Below, one piece after another: positions 16,454 to 25,196 of a stretch of DNA of 64,000 bases; position 1 is the stretch's first letter; each line of letters begins with the position of its first letter. The translations under genes and the position numbers were made by a program. The notes under the pieces are model-generated. The model searched no databases, had not been told where the DNA came from, and saw nothing but the letters and a program-made list of their open reading frames with translations. Origin of the DNA: Marinibacterium anthonyi (GTDB taxonomy: Bacteria > Pseudomonadota > Alphaproteobacteria > Rhodobacterales > Rhodobacteraceae); contig CP031585.1 of assembly GCA_003217735.2 (NCBI GenBank), forward strand, positions 1,723,501-1,787,500. The letters are read 5' to 3'.

Positions 16454-17374
16454 ATGGCGTTCGATCCGATGGATCTGCGGTTGCTGAGGATCTTTCAGAC
16501 CGTGGTCGAGGCCGGGGGGTTTTCCGCGGCGCAGGCGCCGCTGAACCTGTCGCTGGCGACGATTTCCAACCATGTGTCCACGCTGGAAGGGCGGCTGGGC
16601 GTGGTGCTGTGCCGGCGCGGGCGGTCGGGATTCGCGCTGAGCGAGCGGGGGCAGGCGGTGTATGAGGAATTCATCCGCCTGTCGGCCAGCATCGGGCAGT
16701 TCGACGCGCGGCTGCGCAGCCTGAAGGGGGAGATGACGGGCACGCTGTCGATCGGGCTGGCGGACAACACGATCACCGATCCGGGCGCGCGGCTGGACCG
16801 GGTGTTCGCGCGGTTCACCGATGCGGCGCCCTTGGTGACGCTGTCGCTGGCCACGCGGCCGCCGCACGAGAACCTGCGGGACCTGGTTTCGGGGCAGCTG
16901 GATATCGCGGTGGCGAGCTTTCCAAGGGTGATTTCGGGGCTGAGTTACCTGCCGCTGTATGGCGAACGGCACCTGTTCCATTGCGGGTCGGGGCATCCGT
17001 TGTTCGACGTGGCGGAGGATGCGATCGACCTGGAGGTCGTGCGCGGGCAACGGATCGTGGGGCGGTCCTATTGGGGGGCGCGGGATATGCGGGGCTTTGC
17101 GCTGCCCGAGCCGAGCGCGCTGGTGGGGGACATGGAGAGCGAGGCGCAATTGATCCTGTCGGGGCGCTACGTGGGGTATCTGCCGGGGCATTATGGCGGG
17201 CGGTACGTGCAGGAGGGGCGGATGCGGGTGATCCGGCCGGATCTGTTTGCCTATGACGCGCCGTTCCAGGCGGCGTTCGATCCCGAGGTGCGGCAGAAGG
17301 CGGCGGCGGGACTGTTCCTGGACCTGCTGGAGGAGGCGTTCGCGGGTCTGTCATCCGTCGGGGTGCGGAAGTAG
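16454..17374 (+). CDS. LysR family transcriptional regulator
   Basis: 306 residues. Helix-turn-helix: LRLLRIFQTVVEAGGFSAAQ then LNLSLATISNHVSTLEGRLG; effector domain from GTLSIGLADNTITDPG. The recognition helix ATISNHVSTLE replaces the commoner SxxSxxIxxLE. The chosen start has AAAGGG upstream; the longer frame from 16322 crosses the operator region and is rejected. Divergent from the amidinohydrolase-FAD pair and 52 bases upstream of the FAD oxidase at 17427, so it may control both. Confidence 0.91.
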   Translation: MAFDPMDLRLLRIFQTVVEAGGFSAAQAPLNLSLATISNHVSTLEGRLGVVLCRRGRSGFALSERGQAVYEEFIRLSASIGQFDARLRSLKGEMTGTLSIGLADNTITDPGARLDRVFARFTDAAPLVTLSLATRPPHENLRDLVSGQLDIAVASFPRVISGLSYLPLYGERHLFHCGSGHPLFDVAEDAIDLEVVRGQRIVGRSYWGARDMRGFALPEPSALVGDMESEAQLILSGRYVGYLPGHYGGRYVQEGRMRVIRPDLFAYDAPFQAAFDPEVRQKAAAGLFLDLLEEAFAGLSSVGVRK

Positions 17375-17426
17375 AAGGCGGCACGGCCGGGCTTTTGCCG
17401 GCCATTGCGACGAAGGTTTCCCCCCG

Positions 17427-18773
17427 ATGACCCAACCAATGATCGAAGAGTTGCGGGCCGTGTTGGGCCCGCTTGGCTGCCTGACCGGGGCCGGGATGGC
17501 GGCAAGCGCGCAGCTGTGGGATCTGAACGAGACCTCCGCGCAGGAGATGCCGCTGGCGCTGCTGCGCCCTGCGAGCGTCGAGGAGGTCAGCGCCGCGCTG
17601 GCGATCTGTCACCGGCATGGGCAGGCGGTGGTGCCGCAGGGTGGCATGACCGGGCTGGCGGGGGGCGCGAACCCGAGGGCGGGGGATGTGGCGCTGTCGA
17701 TGGCGCGCTTTGCCGGGGTCGAGGAGGTCGATCCCGCGTCCGCCACCATGACCGTGAAGGCGGGCACGGTGCTGGAGGTGGCGCAACGGGCGGCGGAGGC
17801 GGAGGGGTTGCTGCTGCCGATCGACCTGGGGGCAAGGGGGTCCTGCCAGATCGGCGGGGCGATCGCGACCAACGCGGGGGGGATCCGGGTGCTGATGCGG
17901 GGCAGCACGCGCGACAACCTGCTGGGGATCGAGGCGGTGATGGCCGATGGCACGGTGATTTCGCACCTGACGAAGTACAAGAAGGACAACACCGGGTATA
18001 ACCTGACCCATCTGCTGGCGGGGTCCGAAGGCACGTTGGCGGTGATCACGCGGGCGGTGATCCGGCTGCATCCGCTGCCGGCGATGACCGATACGGCGCT
18101 GTGCGCGGTCGAGAATTTCGGGCAGGTGATCGCGCTTTTCACGCGGTTCCGGAGGGATCTGCGGCTGTCGGCTTTCGAGGTGATGTGGGCGGATTATTTC
18201 CGCTGGTGCGGGGGCGAGGGGCTGTTTTCGCAGGTGCCGCCGCTGGTGCTGCTGGTCGAGGCGGAAGGGCCGGGGCTGGAAGGCGCGCTGGAACAGGCGA
18301 TCATGGACGAGCTGGTTTATGACGCGCTGATCCCCAAGTCGCTGGCCGAAGTGCGGAAGTTCTGGGAGGTGCGGGAAAGCAGCAATGTCGCCTGGCCGGT
18401 GACCAATGCGGTGAACCTGGACGTCAGCCTGCCGCTGGAGGCGATGGAGGGGTTCGCGACCACCTGCATGACGCGGATGAAGGCGCTGGGCGAGGGCGTC
18501 GCGCCTTATGTCTTCGGGCATGTGGGGGATGGTAACCTGCACCTGGTGGTGGGGCTGCCCGAGGCGGATCCGAAGCTGATCCATGCGGTGGACCAGATCG
18601 CCTATGACCAGGTGCGGGCGGTCAACGGGTCGGTGTCCGCCGAACACGGGGTCGGGACCGAGAAACGCGACTGGCTGGGCTATTCGCGCAGCCCCGAGGA
18701 AATTGCCGTGATGCGGGCGATCAAGGCGGCGCTGGATCCAAAGGGGATCCTGAACCCCGGCAAGGTGATCTGA
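17427..18773 (+). CDS. FAD-binding oxidoreductase of the GlcD / D-2-hydroxyacid dehydrogenase family
   Basis: 448 residues. PCMH-type FAD-binding domain: VVPQGGMTGLAGGANPRAG and GGAIATNAGGIRVLMRGSTR, then LLAGSEGTLAVITRA. The C-terminal FAD-oxidase domain has YVFGHVGDGNLH and VSAEHGVGTEKRDWLG, the metal/substrate histidine blocks of D-lactate and D-2-hydroxyglutarate dehydrogenases. It oxidises a D-2-hydroxyacid to a 2-oxoacid and passes electrons to the respiratory chain or an electron-transfer flavoprotein. It follows the LysR gene by 52 bases and is probably cotranscribed with it. Confidence 0.93.
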   Translation: MTQPMIEELRAVLGPLGCLTGAGMAASAQLWDLNETSAQEMPLALLRPASVEEVSAALAICHRHGQAVVPQGGMTGLAGGANPRAGDVALSMARFAGVEEVDPASATMTVKAGTVLEVAQRAAEAEGLLLPIDLGARGSCQIGGAIATNAGGIRVLMRGSTRDNLLGIEAVMADGTVISHLTKYKKDNTGYNLTHLLAGSEGTLAVITRAVIRLHPLPAMTDTALCAVENFGQVIALFTRFRRDLRLSAFEVMWADYFRWCGGEGLFSQVPPLVLLVEAEGPGLEGALEQAIMDELVYDALIPKSLAEVRKFWEVRESSNVAWPVTNAVNLDVSLPLEAMEGFATTCMTRMKALGEGVAPYVFGHVGDGNLHLVVGLPEADPKLIHAVDQIAYDQVRAVNGSVSAEHGVGTEKRDWLGYSRSPEEIAVMRAIKAALDPKGILNPGKVI

Positions 18774-18777
18774 GTGC

Positions 18778-18801
18778 GGCCGGCCCCGTGAAGGGCCGGC
18801 C
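18778..18801. terminator. Hairpin between convergent genes (9-bp stem GGCCGGCCC / GGGCCGGCC)
   Basis: Perfect 9-base arms with a 6-base loop (CGTGAA), just after the FAD oxidase stop and ahead of the convergent GH4 stop. No T-run on either strand. Its GCCGGCCCCGT side resembles the hairpin repeats at 27435, so it may be a dispersed repeat serving as a bidirectional transcript end. Confidence 0.55.
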
Positions 18802-18808
18802 TGATGCC

Positions 18809-20119
18809 TCAGGCGCGCAAGGCCTCCGGGATCCAGTCGCCGTGGGCGGCCATCAGATCGTCCACCAGCTGGCGGATCTGGGCGGGGTCCAGTTCGGCGG
18901 CGGTATGCGGATCCAGCATCGCGGCGTGCAGGACGTGGTCGCGGTTGCCGGTCAGGACGGCTTCGACCGTCAGCTTCTGCACGTTGATCTGGGTCTGGAT
19001 CAGGGCGGCCAGGTGCATGGGCAGATCCCCCACGGCGGTCGGCTGGACGCCCTGGTGATCGACCAGGCAGGGGACTTCGACACAGCAATCCTGCGGCAGG
19101 TTGGTGATGCAGCCCGTGTTCATCACGTTGCCGTAGATCACGCGGGGTGTGCCGGTTTCCATGGAATGGATGATTTCGACCCCGTATTCGACCGACCGTT
19201 CGATTTCCAGGGGCTTGGAGGGGTCCTTGAGGTCCTTGGACAACGTCGCCCAGCGGTCGATCTGGCGTTCGCAGCGGCGGGGGTATTCATCGATGGGCAC
19301 GTTGAAGGTTTCGATCAGGTCCGGGCGATGGGACTTGATGTACCAGGGCACGTATTCGGCGAAATGTTCCGAGCTTTCGGTCACGAAGTAGCCGAAGTTC
19401 CGGTAGAGGTCATAGCGCACGCGGTTCCAGTCGGGCACGCGGCCCTCGGCGATGACCTTGTCCAGCAGGGGATAGAGGCTTTGGCCCTTGCGTTCGAGTT
19501 TGAGGTAGAAGGCCACGTGGTTGATGCCGGCGACGAGGTAGTCGATTTCGTCCAGCGGCACGCCGATATCTTCGGAGAGTTCCCGCGCGGTGTAGCGGAC
19601 CGAATGGCACAGGCCCACGGTGCGGATCTTTGACGCGCGCGCGAGGCCAAGGCAGTTGATCGCCATCGGGTTGGCGTATTGCAGGAACATCACGTCGGGG
19701 CAGAGGCGTTCCATCTGATGCGCCATGTCGAGGATCACGGGCAGGGTGCGGATGCCACGCATGATGCCGCCGATTCCCAGCGTATCGCCGATGGTCTGTT
19801 CCAGACCGTATGACTTGGGGATGTCGAAATCGGTGGTGGTGCCCGGGCGGTAGCCGGCGACCTGGATCATGTTGATCGCGTATGTCGCCCCATCGAGGGC
19901 GCGCGAGAGGTCCAGCGTGGTCTCGATCGTGGCGTTGGTGCCCAGCGTCTGGTTCACGCGCCGGGCGATGAGGCCGGAGTCCTCCAGCCGCTGCGCGTCG
20001 ATGTCGTAGAGCATGATATGGGCGTCCGACAGCTCAGGATAGCCGAGGATGTCGCCGATCAGGTTCTTGGCGAAGACAGTGCTTCCGGCGCCGATGAAGG
20101 TGATCTTGGGATGGGCCAT
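18809..20119 (-). CDS. Glycoside hydrolase family 4, alpha-galactosidase-like
   Basis: 436 residues. GH4 enzymes need NAD and a divalent metal and cleave glycosides by a redox-elimination route in the cytoplasm. The N-terminal NAD site is FIGAGSTVFAKNLIGDIL, the metal-region motif is GLCHSVRYT, and NANPMA-type YANPMAINC follows. CHSV at the metal site is the signature of alpha-galactosidases (MelA) as opposed to 6-phospho-glucosidases (CNVP/CDMP). Last gene after the Gfo/Idh gene, 18 bases apart, with AAGGAA as ribosome site. Sugar identity not proven. Confidence 0.9.
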   Translation of the reverse strand: MAHPKITFIGAGSTVFAKNLIGDILGYPELSDAHIMLYDIDAQRLEDSGLIARRVNQTLGTNATIETTLDLSRALDGATYAINMIQVAGYRPGTTTDFDIPKSYGLEQTIGDTLGIGGIMRGIRTLPVILDMAHQMERLCPDVMFLQYANPMAINCLGLARASKIRTVGLCHSVRYTARELSEDIGVPLDEIDYLVAGINHVAFYLKLERKGQSLYPLLDKVIAEGRVPDWNRVRYDLYRNFGYFVTESSEHFAEYVPWYIKSHRPDLIETFNVPIDEYPRRCERQIDRWATLSKDLKDPSKPLEIERSVEYGVEIIHSMETGTPRVIYGNVMNTGCITNLPQDCCVEVPCLVDHQGVQPTAVGDLPMHLAALIQTQINVQKLTVEAVLTGNRDHVLHAAMLDPHTAAELDPAQIRQLVDDLMAAHGDWIPEALRA

Positions 20120-20137
20120 TTGAATGTTCCTTGGACA

Positions 20138-21253
20138 CTAGACCGGGCGCAGGACGATGCCGTCGGCATCGAAGGGCGCGGCACGGTCGCAGGTGGTGGC
20201 GGGGCGCAGGATCTGTTCCGACGTGGCGGCGCGGGCGACGGTTTCGATGACGTCCAGCACGTGCAGCGCGCGGCCAAGGGCGGCCTGCGGTTCGCGGTCT
20301 TCGTTCAGCGCCATGGCCATGTCGGCCAGTCCAAGGCTGCGGTAATCGTTCCATTGGCCGTCGATGCCGCCGAACCTGTCGGTTTCGGTGTCGATCACCG
20401 TCCAGTCGCCGCCGGTGCTGTGGCGGACCTTGCCGCCGAACTGGTCGGGGTCGGCCAGGCGGACCGACCCGCCGGTGCCGAAAAGTTCGATGAAGGGCAT
20501 GTCGTGCGCCTTCACGTCCCACGACATGCCGAACATGACCTGCGCGCCGGAGGCGAAGTGCAAAAGGCTCCAGCAGGTGGTGGGCACGTCCACGGGGATG
20601 TCGGTGTTCTGGAACGGGCCGTCGGCGGTGACGCGGCGGGTGGCCTGCGGGGTCGATGACATGGCGGCGACGCGGTCGACCGGGCCCAGCAGGTTGACCA
20701 GCAGGGTGATGTAATAGGGCGCCATGTCCAGCAGCGGGCCGCCGCCTTCGCGGTAGAAGAAGGCCGGGTTGGGGTGCCAGCCTTCCATGCCCGGGGACAG
20801 GAAGAAGGCGGTGCCGCCGATGATGGTCCCCAGGTCGCCGCCGTCGATCAGGCGGCGGGCGTGCTGGTGCGCAGCGCCAAGGAAGGTGTCGGGCGCGACG
20901 CAGAGCATCAGGTGCATGTCGCCGGCCAGATCGGCCAGCTGGCGGGCGGCGTCGACGGTGACGGCCAGCGGTTTTTCCGAATAGACATGCTTGCCCGCCT
21001 GCAGCGCCGCGGTGGTGACGGCCACGTGGGCCGAGGGCGGCGTCAGGTTCAGCACGATGTCGATGTCGTCGCGCGTCAGCAGCGCGTCGGTGGTCATGGC
21101 GGGCAGGCCGAATTCGGCGCCCCGGCGCGCGGCCAGGTCCTGATCCAGATCGGCCAGCGCGCGGATGTCGATCGCCTGGAAGGCGCGCGCGTTGCGCAGG
21201 TAGTGGGGCGCGATGTTGCCGCAGCCGATGACGCCGATGCCAAGGGTCTTCAT
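20138..21253 (-). CDS. Gfo/Idh/MocA family oxidoreductase
   Basis: 371-residue NAD(P)-dependent sugar or inositol dehydrogenase-like protein. Rossmann motif GVIGCGNIAPHYLRNA at the N-terminus, the conserved EKP triplet in KHVYSEKPLAVTVD, and a C-terminal alpha/beta substrate domain with GGGPLLDMAPYYITLL (Asp of the catalytic DxxxH/Y block). It probably oxidises a keto-sugar precursor in the same route as the GH4 and the divergent epimerase. First gene of a two-gene minus-strand operon; ribosome site GGAAAG. Confidence 0.93.
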   Translation of the reverse strand: MKTLGIGVIGCGNIAPHYLRNARAFQAIDIRALADLDQDLAARRGAEFGLPAMTTDALLTRDDIDIVLNLTPPSAHVAVTTAALQAGKHVYSEKPLAVTVDAARQLADLAGDMHLMLCVAPDTFLGAAHQHARRLIDGGDLGTIIGGTAFFLSPGMEGWHPNPAFFYREGGGPLLDMAPYYITLLVNLLGPVDRVAAMSSTPQATRRVTADGPFQNTDIPVDVPTTCWSLLHFASGAQVMFGMSWDVKAHDMPFIELFGTGGSVRLADPDQFGGKVRHSTGGDWTVIDTETDRFGGIDGQWNDYRSLGLADMAMALNEDREPQAALGRALHVLDVIETVARAATSEQILRPATTCDRAAPFDADGIVLRPV

Positions 21254-21340
21254 GTGGTGTCTTTCCGTCTGTCTCCGGTCCCGGAAAACCGCCCCGGTCC
21301 GGGGTGTTCGATGCGCCAGTCGGGGGGGTGGTCGTGGCGC

Positions 21341-21369
21341 TTGTCAGTTATTGGATACTTGGATACAAC
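21341..21369 (+). promoter_or_regulatory. Sigma-70-like promoter with embedded TTGGATAC direct repeats
   Basis: TTGTCA (21341-21346), 17-base spacer, TACAAC (21364-21369), 38 bases before the epimerase start. Two adjacent copies of TTGGATAC (21351-21358 and 21359-21366) fill the spacer and overlap the -10 box. A regulator bound there would block RNA polymerase; the GntR protein at 22462 is the likely candidate. Confidence 0.5.
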
Positions 21370-21407
21370 TAGCGGCGAAATCTGTCCAGCACTCAAGAGA
21401 GGCTCGT

Positions 21408-22364
21408 ATGCGCATCGGTTTCTATACCAATTACACGCCGGAAATCGCGGCATTCGCCGAAAGGATCGGCTTTCGGTCGCTGGAACTGTCGGCCTGGCCG
21501 CATTCCTTCGTGAACCCGGAACGGGCGACGACGGCGGAAACCGACGCGATGATGAAGGACCTCGCCGCGCGCGATATCGAGGTGTCGGCGCTTGGCTATT
21601 ATCCGAACGTCCTGTCGCAGGACGAGGACGAGGCCGAACACGCCCGCGACTACCTGATGAAGGTGATCACCCAGGCCAGGCGCCTCGGCGTGCCGGTGGT
21701 GGCGACGTTCGCGGGCCGCAACCCGCACCTGTCGGTCGAAGACAACCTGCCGGGCTTCAAGGAGGTCTATTCGCGGATCATGGACCACGCCGAGACGGAA
21801 GGCGTGAAGATCGCCATGGAGAACTGTCCGATGATGGACCGGTTCACCATGGAGGGCGAGAACATCGCCTTCAGCCCCGAGATCTGGAAGGCGCTGTTCG
21901 AGCTGGTGCCGTCGGACCATCTGGGCCTGGAACTGGACCCGTCGCATTTCATCTGGCAGCGGATCGATTACGTGAAGGCGGTGAAGAGCTTTGGCGACCG
22001 GATCTTTCACGTGCACGCCAAGGACATGGAAATCCGCCACGACCTGCTGGCCGAAAGCGGGATCTACGGCGTGGCGCTCAGCCGGTTCGACGGGTTGGGC
22101 CACGGCTGGTGGCGGGCGCGCACCCCGGGCTGGGGCGAGGTCGACTGGGCGGCGCTGATCACCGCGCTGATCGAGGTGGGCTACAAGGGCAACATCGACA
22201 TCGAGCACGAAGACGACGTCTTTGCCGAGGTCACCCGCACGTCCAGCGTGATCACCGAGGAAGAGATCGTGTCGAAATACGGGACCGAGCGGAAGGGGCT
22301 GGAACTGGGCTACAAGACGCTGGCGCAATATGTCCCGAACGCCCGCTGGCCCGGCGTGGCCTGA
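21408..22364 (+). CDS. Sugar phosphate isomerase/epimerase family protein (AP endonuclease 2-type TIM barrel)
   Basis: 318-residue TIM barrel of the xylose isomerase-like family. Metal ligands are visible along the barrel: Glu in RSLELSAWPH, Glu in KIAMENCPM, Asp/His in LELDPSHFIW and RIFHVHAKDME, and Glu in GNIDIEHEDD. It likely interconverts keto-sugars or a cyclitol intermediate. Divergent from Gfo/Idh-GH4 and followed by a GntR regulator. The start with AGAGAGG upstream is preferred; the frame extends further back across the promoter, but that part is non-coding. Confidence 0.9.
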   Translation: MRIGFYTNYTPEIAAFAERIGFRSLELSAWPHSFVNPERATTAETDAMMKDLAARDIEVSALGYYPNVLSQDEDEAEHARDYLMKVITQARRLGVPVVATFAGRNPHLSVEDNLPGFKEVYSRIMDHAETEGVKIAMENCPMMDRFTMEGENIAFSPEIWKALFELVPSDHLGLELDPSHFIWQRIDYVKAVKSFGDRIFHVHAKDMEIRHDLLAESGIYGVALSRFDGLGHGWWRARTPGWGEVDWAALITALIEVGYKGNIDIEHEDDVFAEVTRTSSVITEEEIVSKYGTERKGLELGYKTLAQYVPNARWPGVA

Positions 22365-22461
22365 AGATGACGCCGGCGTGTCGCGGTATTGTTGTTCCCG
22401 GTAACGGACGGTTATTCTGGCCCGCAGGGCAGTCATGCGGGTCGGGAAGGACGGGCGGGAT

Positions 22462-23196
22462 ATGAAACAGGCGGTGCGCAGCAAGAATGGCGGCAAGGCC
22501 GGCAAGGGCGGGCTTAGGATCGGCAGCATCGCCGCGCCACGCCGTGTCACGTTCGCGGAACTGGCCTATGGCCAGATCCGCGATGCGATCCTGACGACGC
22601 AGATCCTGCCGGGGACGGCGGTGTCGGAAAACGATCTGGCGGCGGCGACGGGTGTCAGCCGGACGCCGATCCGCGAGGCCGTGCACCGGCTGGTCGAAGA
22701 CCGCCTGCTGCAGGTCGATCCGGTGCTGGGCACCATCGTGTCGCTGATCGACACGGCGCGGGCCGAACAGGCGATATTCGTCCGCCGGGTCGTCGAACGC
22801 GAGGTGCTGTCGAACAAGGGCCGGCTTGGCGCCGATGAGCTGGCCGAACTGGACGCGCAGATCGGCGAACATGAAAAGGCCATAAGGGCAGGGGACGAGA
22901 TCGCCGCCGCGCGGCTGGATTTCGATTTCCACCTGTTGCTGATGACCGTCTGCGGCTGTGCCGAGGCCGGCGTGGCGATCCGCGCGATTTCCGGCGACAT
23001 CACCCGGATCATGTACCTGTCGGGCGCGGACGGCGATTATTTCGCCTCTGTCGCCGCCGATCACCGCGACCTGGTGGACTTGCTGCGCAAGGGGGACTTT
23101 GCCCAGGCGCTGGACCTGCTGGACCGGCACCTGGGCGGCTTTGTCGTCGACCAGGAACGGCTGAAGGGCCAGTCAGCGGATTATTTCGTCACCTGA
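22462..23196 (+). CDS. GntR family transcriptional regulator, FCD subfamily
   Basis: 244 residues from MKQAVRSK, which has AAGGA 10 bases upstream; an ATG at 22435 is the alternative. A basic, lysine/glycine-rich leader precedes the winged helix (VSENDLAAATGVSRTPIREAV), then the FCD domain with FDFHLLLMTV and DHRDLVDLLRKGDF holding the metal/effector His and Asp positions. It is encoded 97 bases after the epimerase and ends at a strong terminator, so it likely regulates the sugar genes on both sides of 21300. Confidence 0.91.
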   Translation: MKQAVRSKNGGKAGKGGLRIGSIAAPRRVTFAELAYGQIRDAILTTQILPGTAVSENDLAAATGVSRTPIREAVHRLVEDRLLQVDPVLGTIVSLIDTARAEQAIFVRRVVEREVLSNKGRLGADELAELDAQIGEHEKAIRAGDEIAAARLDFDFHLLLMTVCGCAEAGVAIRAISGDITRIMYLSGADGDYFASVAADHRDLVDLLRKGDFAQALDLLDRHLGGFVVDQERLKGQSADYFVT

Positions 23197-23201
23197 CCTT
23201 G

Positions 23202-23230
23202 CGCCGCGCCGTCACCGGCGCGGCGTTTTT
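23202..23230 (+). terminator. Rho-independent terminator
   Basis: Perfect 10-base stem CGCCGCGCCG / CGGCGCGGCG with loop TCAC, followed by TTTTT, directly after the GntR stop and before the convergent ThDP-enzyme stop. Confidence 0.85.
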
Positions 23231-23241
23231 CCGGCGGATCT

Positions 23242-24864
23242 TCAGAGGCCAAGCGCGCGCATGAAGCCCGCCTCGTCGATCTCGATCACCTCGTTGCCGG
23301 TGGCGGGGGGTGCCAGGTGGGCGCGCAGGCTGTCGGGATCGGACAGCTGGACATGGGACCACCCGAAGCCCGCAAGGATCGGGCCGAACTGCGGAACCGC
23401 GATGTCGACGCCCAAAGGCGGCACGCCGGCGTCCACCATGAAACGCTTGATTTCCTCGTAGCCCTGGTTGTTCCACAGGATGATGCGCACCTTGGTTCCC
23501 GCTTCGACGGCCGAGGCCAGTTCGCCGATTGTGAACATCAGACCGCCATCGCCGATCAGGCCGAAGACCGGGCGGTCGGGTTGGCCGATGGCCGCGCCGA
23601 TGGCGGCGGGCAGGGCATAGCCCAGGGTTCCGTAGCCGGTGGCCGAACAGAACCAGCTGCCGGGTGCCAGGCCGCCGAAAGCGATGCAGCCCGAATAGAC
23701 CGGCTGGCAGCTGTCGCCGACGATGATCGCGTCGGGGCAGGCCTGCGCGACGATGTCCATCAGCGTCAGCCCGGCAGACAGGACCGGCGGCAGGGTGTCG
23801 CGCACGCCGTCGCGGATGGCGGCGGCGCGGGTGGCGGCGGCGTCCAGGTCGGGCGCGCGTTCGGGTGCCAGGTCGGGCAGGGCGTCCAGCAGGGCGGTCA
23901 CGGTCTCGGCCACGTCCGCCAGAATGGGCAGGTCGGGCAGCAGGCCGCGCGTCAGCCCTTCGGGATCCAGGTCGACGCGGATCAGGGTGGCGGGGACGTC
24001 GGACTTGGCGGGCAGCGTGTCGGCGAAGTCGGTCGGGCCCAGTTCGGTGCCAAGCGCCAGGATCACGTCGGATCCGCGCATCAGGTCGGTCACGCCCTTG
24101 AAGTCGCCGCAGACCGGCACCGCCAGCGGATCGGTTTCGGGCAGGATGCCGCGCCCGTTGACCGTCATGTGCACCGGCGCGCCGATGCGGCGGGCCAGGG
24201 TGCGGATGTCATTGGCCGCCTTCTGCGCGCCGCCCCCGGCGATGATCATGGGGGCCTTGGCGTCGCTCAGTGCCGTCACCGCCTGATCCAGCGCCGCGCG
24301 CGACGGTGCGGGCGGGAAGGGCGCGTTGAAGCGGCGGGCGGGCGGCTGGTCGGCGGCGTCCTGGGTCAGCAGGCCGACCGGGATCTGGATGTGCACCGGG
24401 CGCGGGCGCGCCGAGGAGAACAGCGCGAAGGCGCGGGCCAGCACCGGTTCGACCTCGCTGGCATCCAGGATCGTGTGGCTGAAGGCGCTGACCGTTTCGG
24501 CCATGGCGCTTTGGTTCTTGATCTCGTGCAGGTGGCCGCGGCCCGAACCGATCTCGCCCACGGAATTGACGGTGGAGATCACCAGCATCGGGATGGAATC
24601 GCCGTAGGCCTGGCCCATGGCGGTGGCGATGTTGGTCATGCCGGGGCCGGTGATGATGAAACAGACGCCGGGCTTGCCGGTCACCCGCGCGTAGCCGTCG
24701 GCCATGAACCCGGCGCCCTGTTCGTGGCGCGGCGTGACATGGTCGATCTGCGCGCCGTCCAGTGCACGGTACAATTCGATCGTGTGCACACCGGGAATAC
24801 CGAAGACGACATCGACCCCGTTGGCCTCGAGAGTCTCGACCAGATACTTCGCCAGATTTCGCAT
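23242..24864 (-). CDS. Thiamine diphosphate-dependent enzyme, 5-guanidino-2-oxopentanoate decarboxylase (AruI)-like
   Basis: 540 residues with the three-domain acetolactate synthase/pyruvate decarboxylase layout. Pyr domain: FGIPGVHTIELYRAL and Glu48 in PRHEQGAGFMADGYAR; middle domain GGGAQKAANDIRTLA; PP domain GDGGLMFTIGELASAVEAG ending in WNN, the ThDP/Mg site. The N-terminal wording is very close to AruI of the arginine transaminase route, which decarboxylates 2-keto-arginine to 4-guanidinobutanal. Acetolactate synthase-like paralogues are the main alternative. Guanidino-related genes on both sides (15475, 29269) support the AruI reading. Divergent from LacI; AGGAGA ribosome site. Confidence 0.82.
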   Translation of the reverse strand: MRNLAKYLVETLEANGVDVVFGIPGVHTIELYRALDGAQIDHVTPRHEQGAGFMADGYARVTGKPGVCFIITGPGMTNIATAMGQAYGDSIPMLVISTVNSVGEIGSGRGHLHEIKNQSAMAETVSAFSHTILDASEVEPVLARAFALFSSARPRPVHIQIPVGLLTQDAADQPPARRFNAPFPPAPSRAALDQAVTALSDAKAPMIIAGGGAQKAANDIRTLARRIGAPVHMTVNGRGILPETDPLAVPVCGDFKGVTDLMRGSDVILALGTELGPTDFADTLPAKSDVPATLIRVDLDPEGLTRGLLPDLPILADVAETVTALLDALPDLAPERAPDLDAAATRAAAIRDGVRDTLPPVLSAGLTLMDIVAQACPDAIIVGDSCQPVYSGCIAFGGLAPGSWFCSATGYGTLGYALPAAIGAAIGQPDRPVFGLIGDGGLMFTIGELASAVEAGTKVRIILWNNQGYEEIKRFMVDAGVPPLGVDIAVPQFGPILAGFGWSHVQLSDPDSLRAHLAPPATGNEVIEIDEAGFMRALGL

Positions 24865-25023
24865 TTCGGTCTCCTGTTCTGCGCAAGTTCAGCGGCCCCG
24901 CCCTGTAGCCGGAATGCAGCCGCAAGTGCCAGCAGGTCGATTTCAGGATGCCCAATAAACGACAGCATGCCTATCAATTCGGCCCAATCTTTATGCGCCG
25001 GTGCGCATTTGCGGACGATTTGA

Positions 25024-25035
25024 TAAACCGATTTA
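25024..25035. promoter_or_regulatory. Candidate LacI-family operator TAAACCGATTTA
   Basis: Near-palindrome with the central CG typical of LacI-family sites (one mismatch between the arms), in the 332-base divergent region between the ThDP enzyme and LacI gene. The rest of that region (24865-25196) holds no supported gene. Confidence 0.35.
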
Positions 25036-25196
25036 CTGAAATCCCCGCAGCCCCCTTGGAAGGGACCGGGCAAGTGATCCACGACGGTGTCGACCGCAAC
25101 AGAATCGCAGCCCCCGATACAGATCACCATGCATTCCGCGCCCGCCCATCTTCCGCACGTTCGCGTGCCCGCGCCCTTGTTTCCAAGGGCGATGCT

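Noticed and set aside
24948-25196. N-terminal extension of the LacI regulator
   Set aside because: The extra 83 codons show no LacI similarity and contain the candidate operator; a ribosome site precedes the ATG at 25197.
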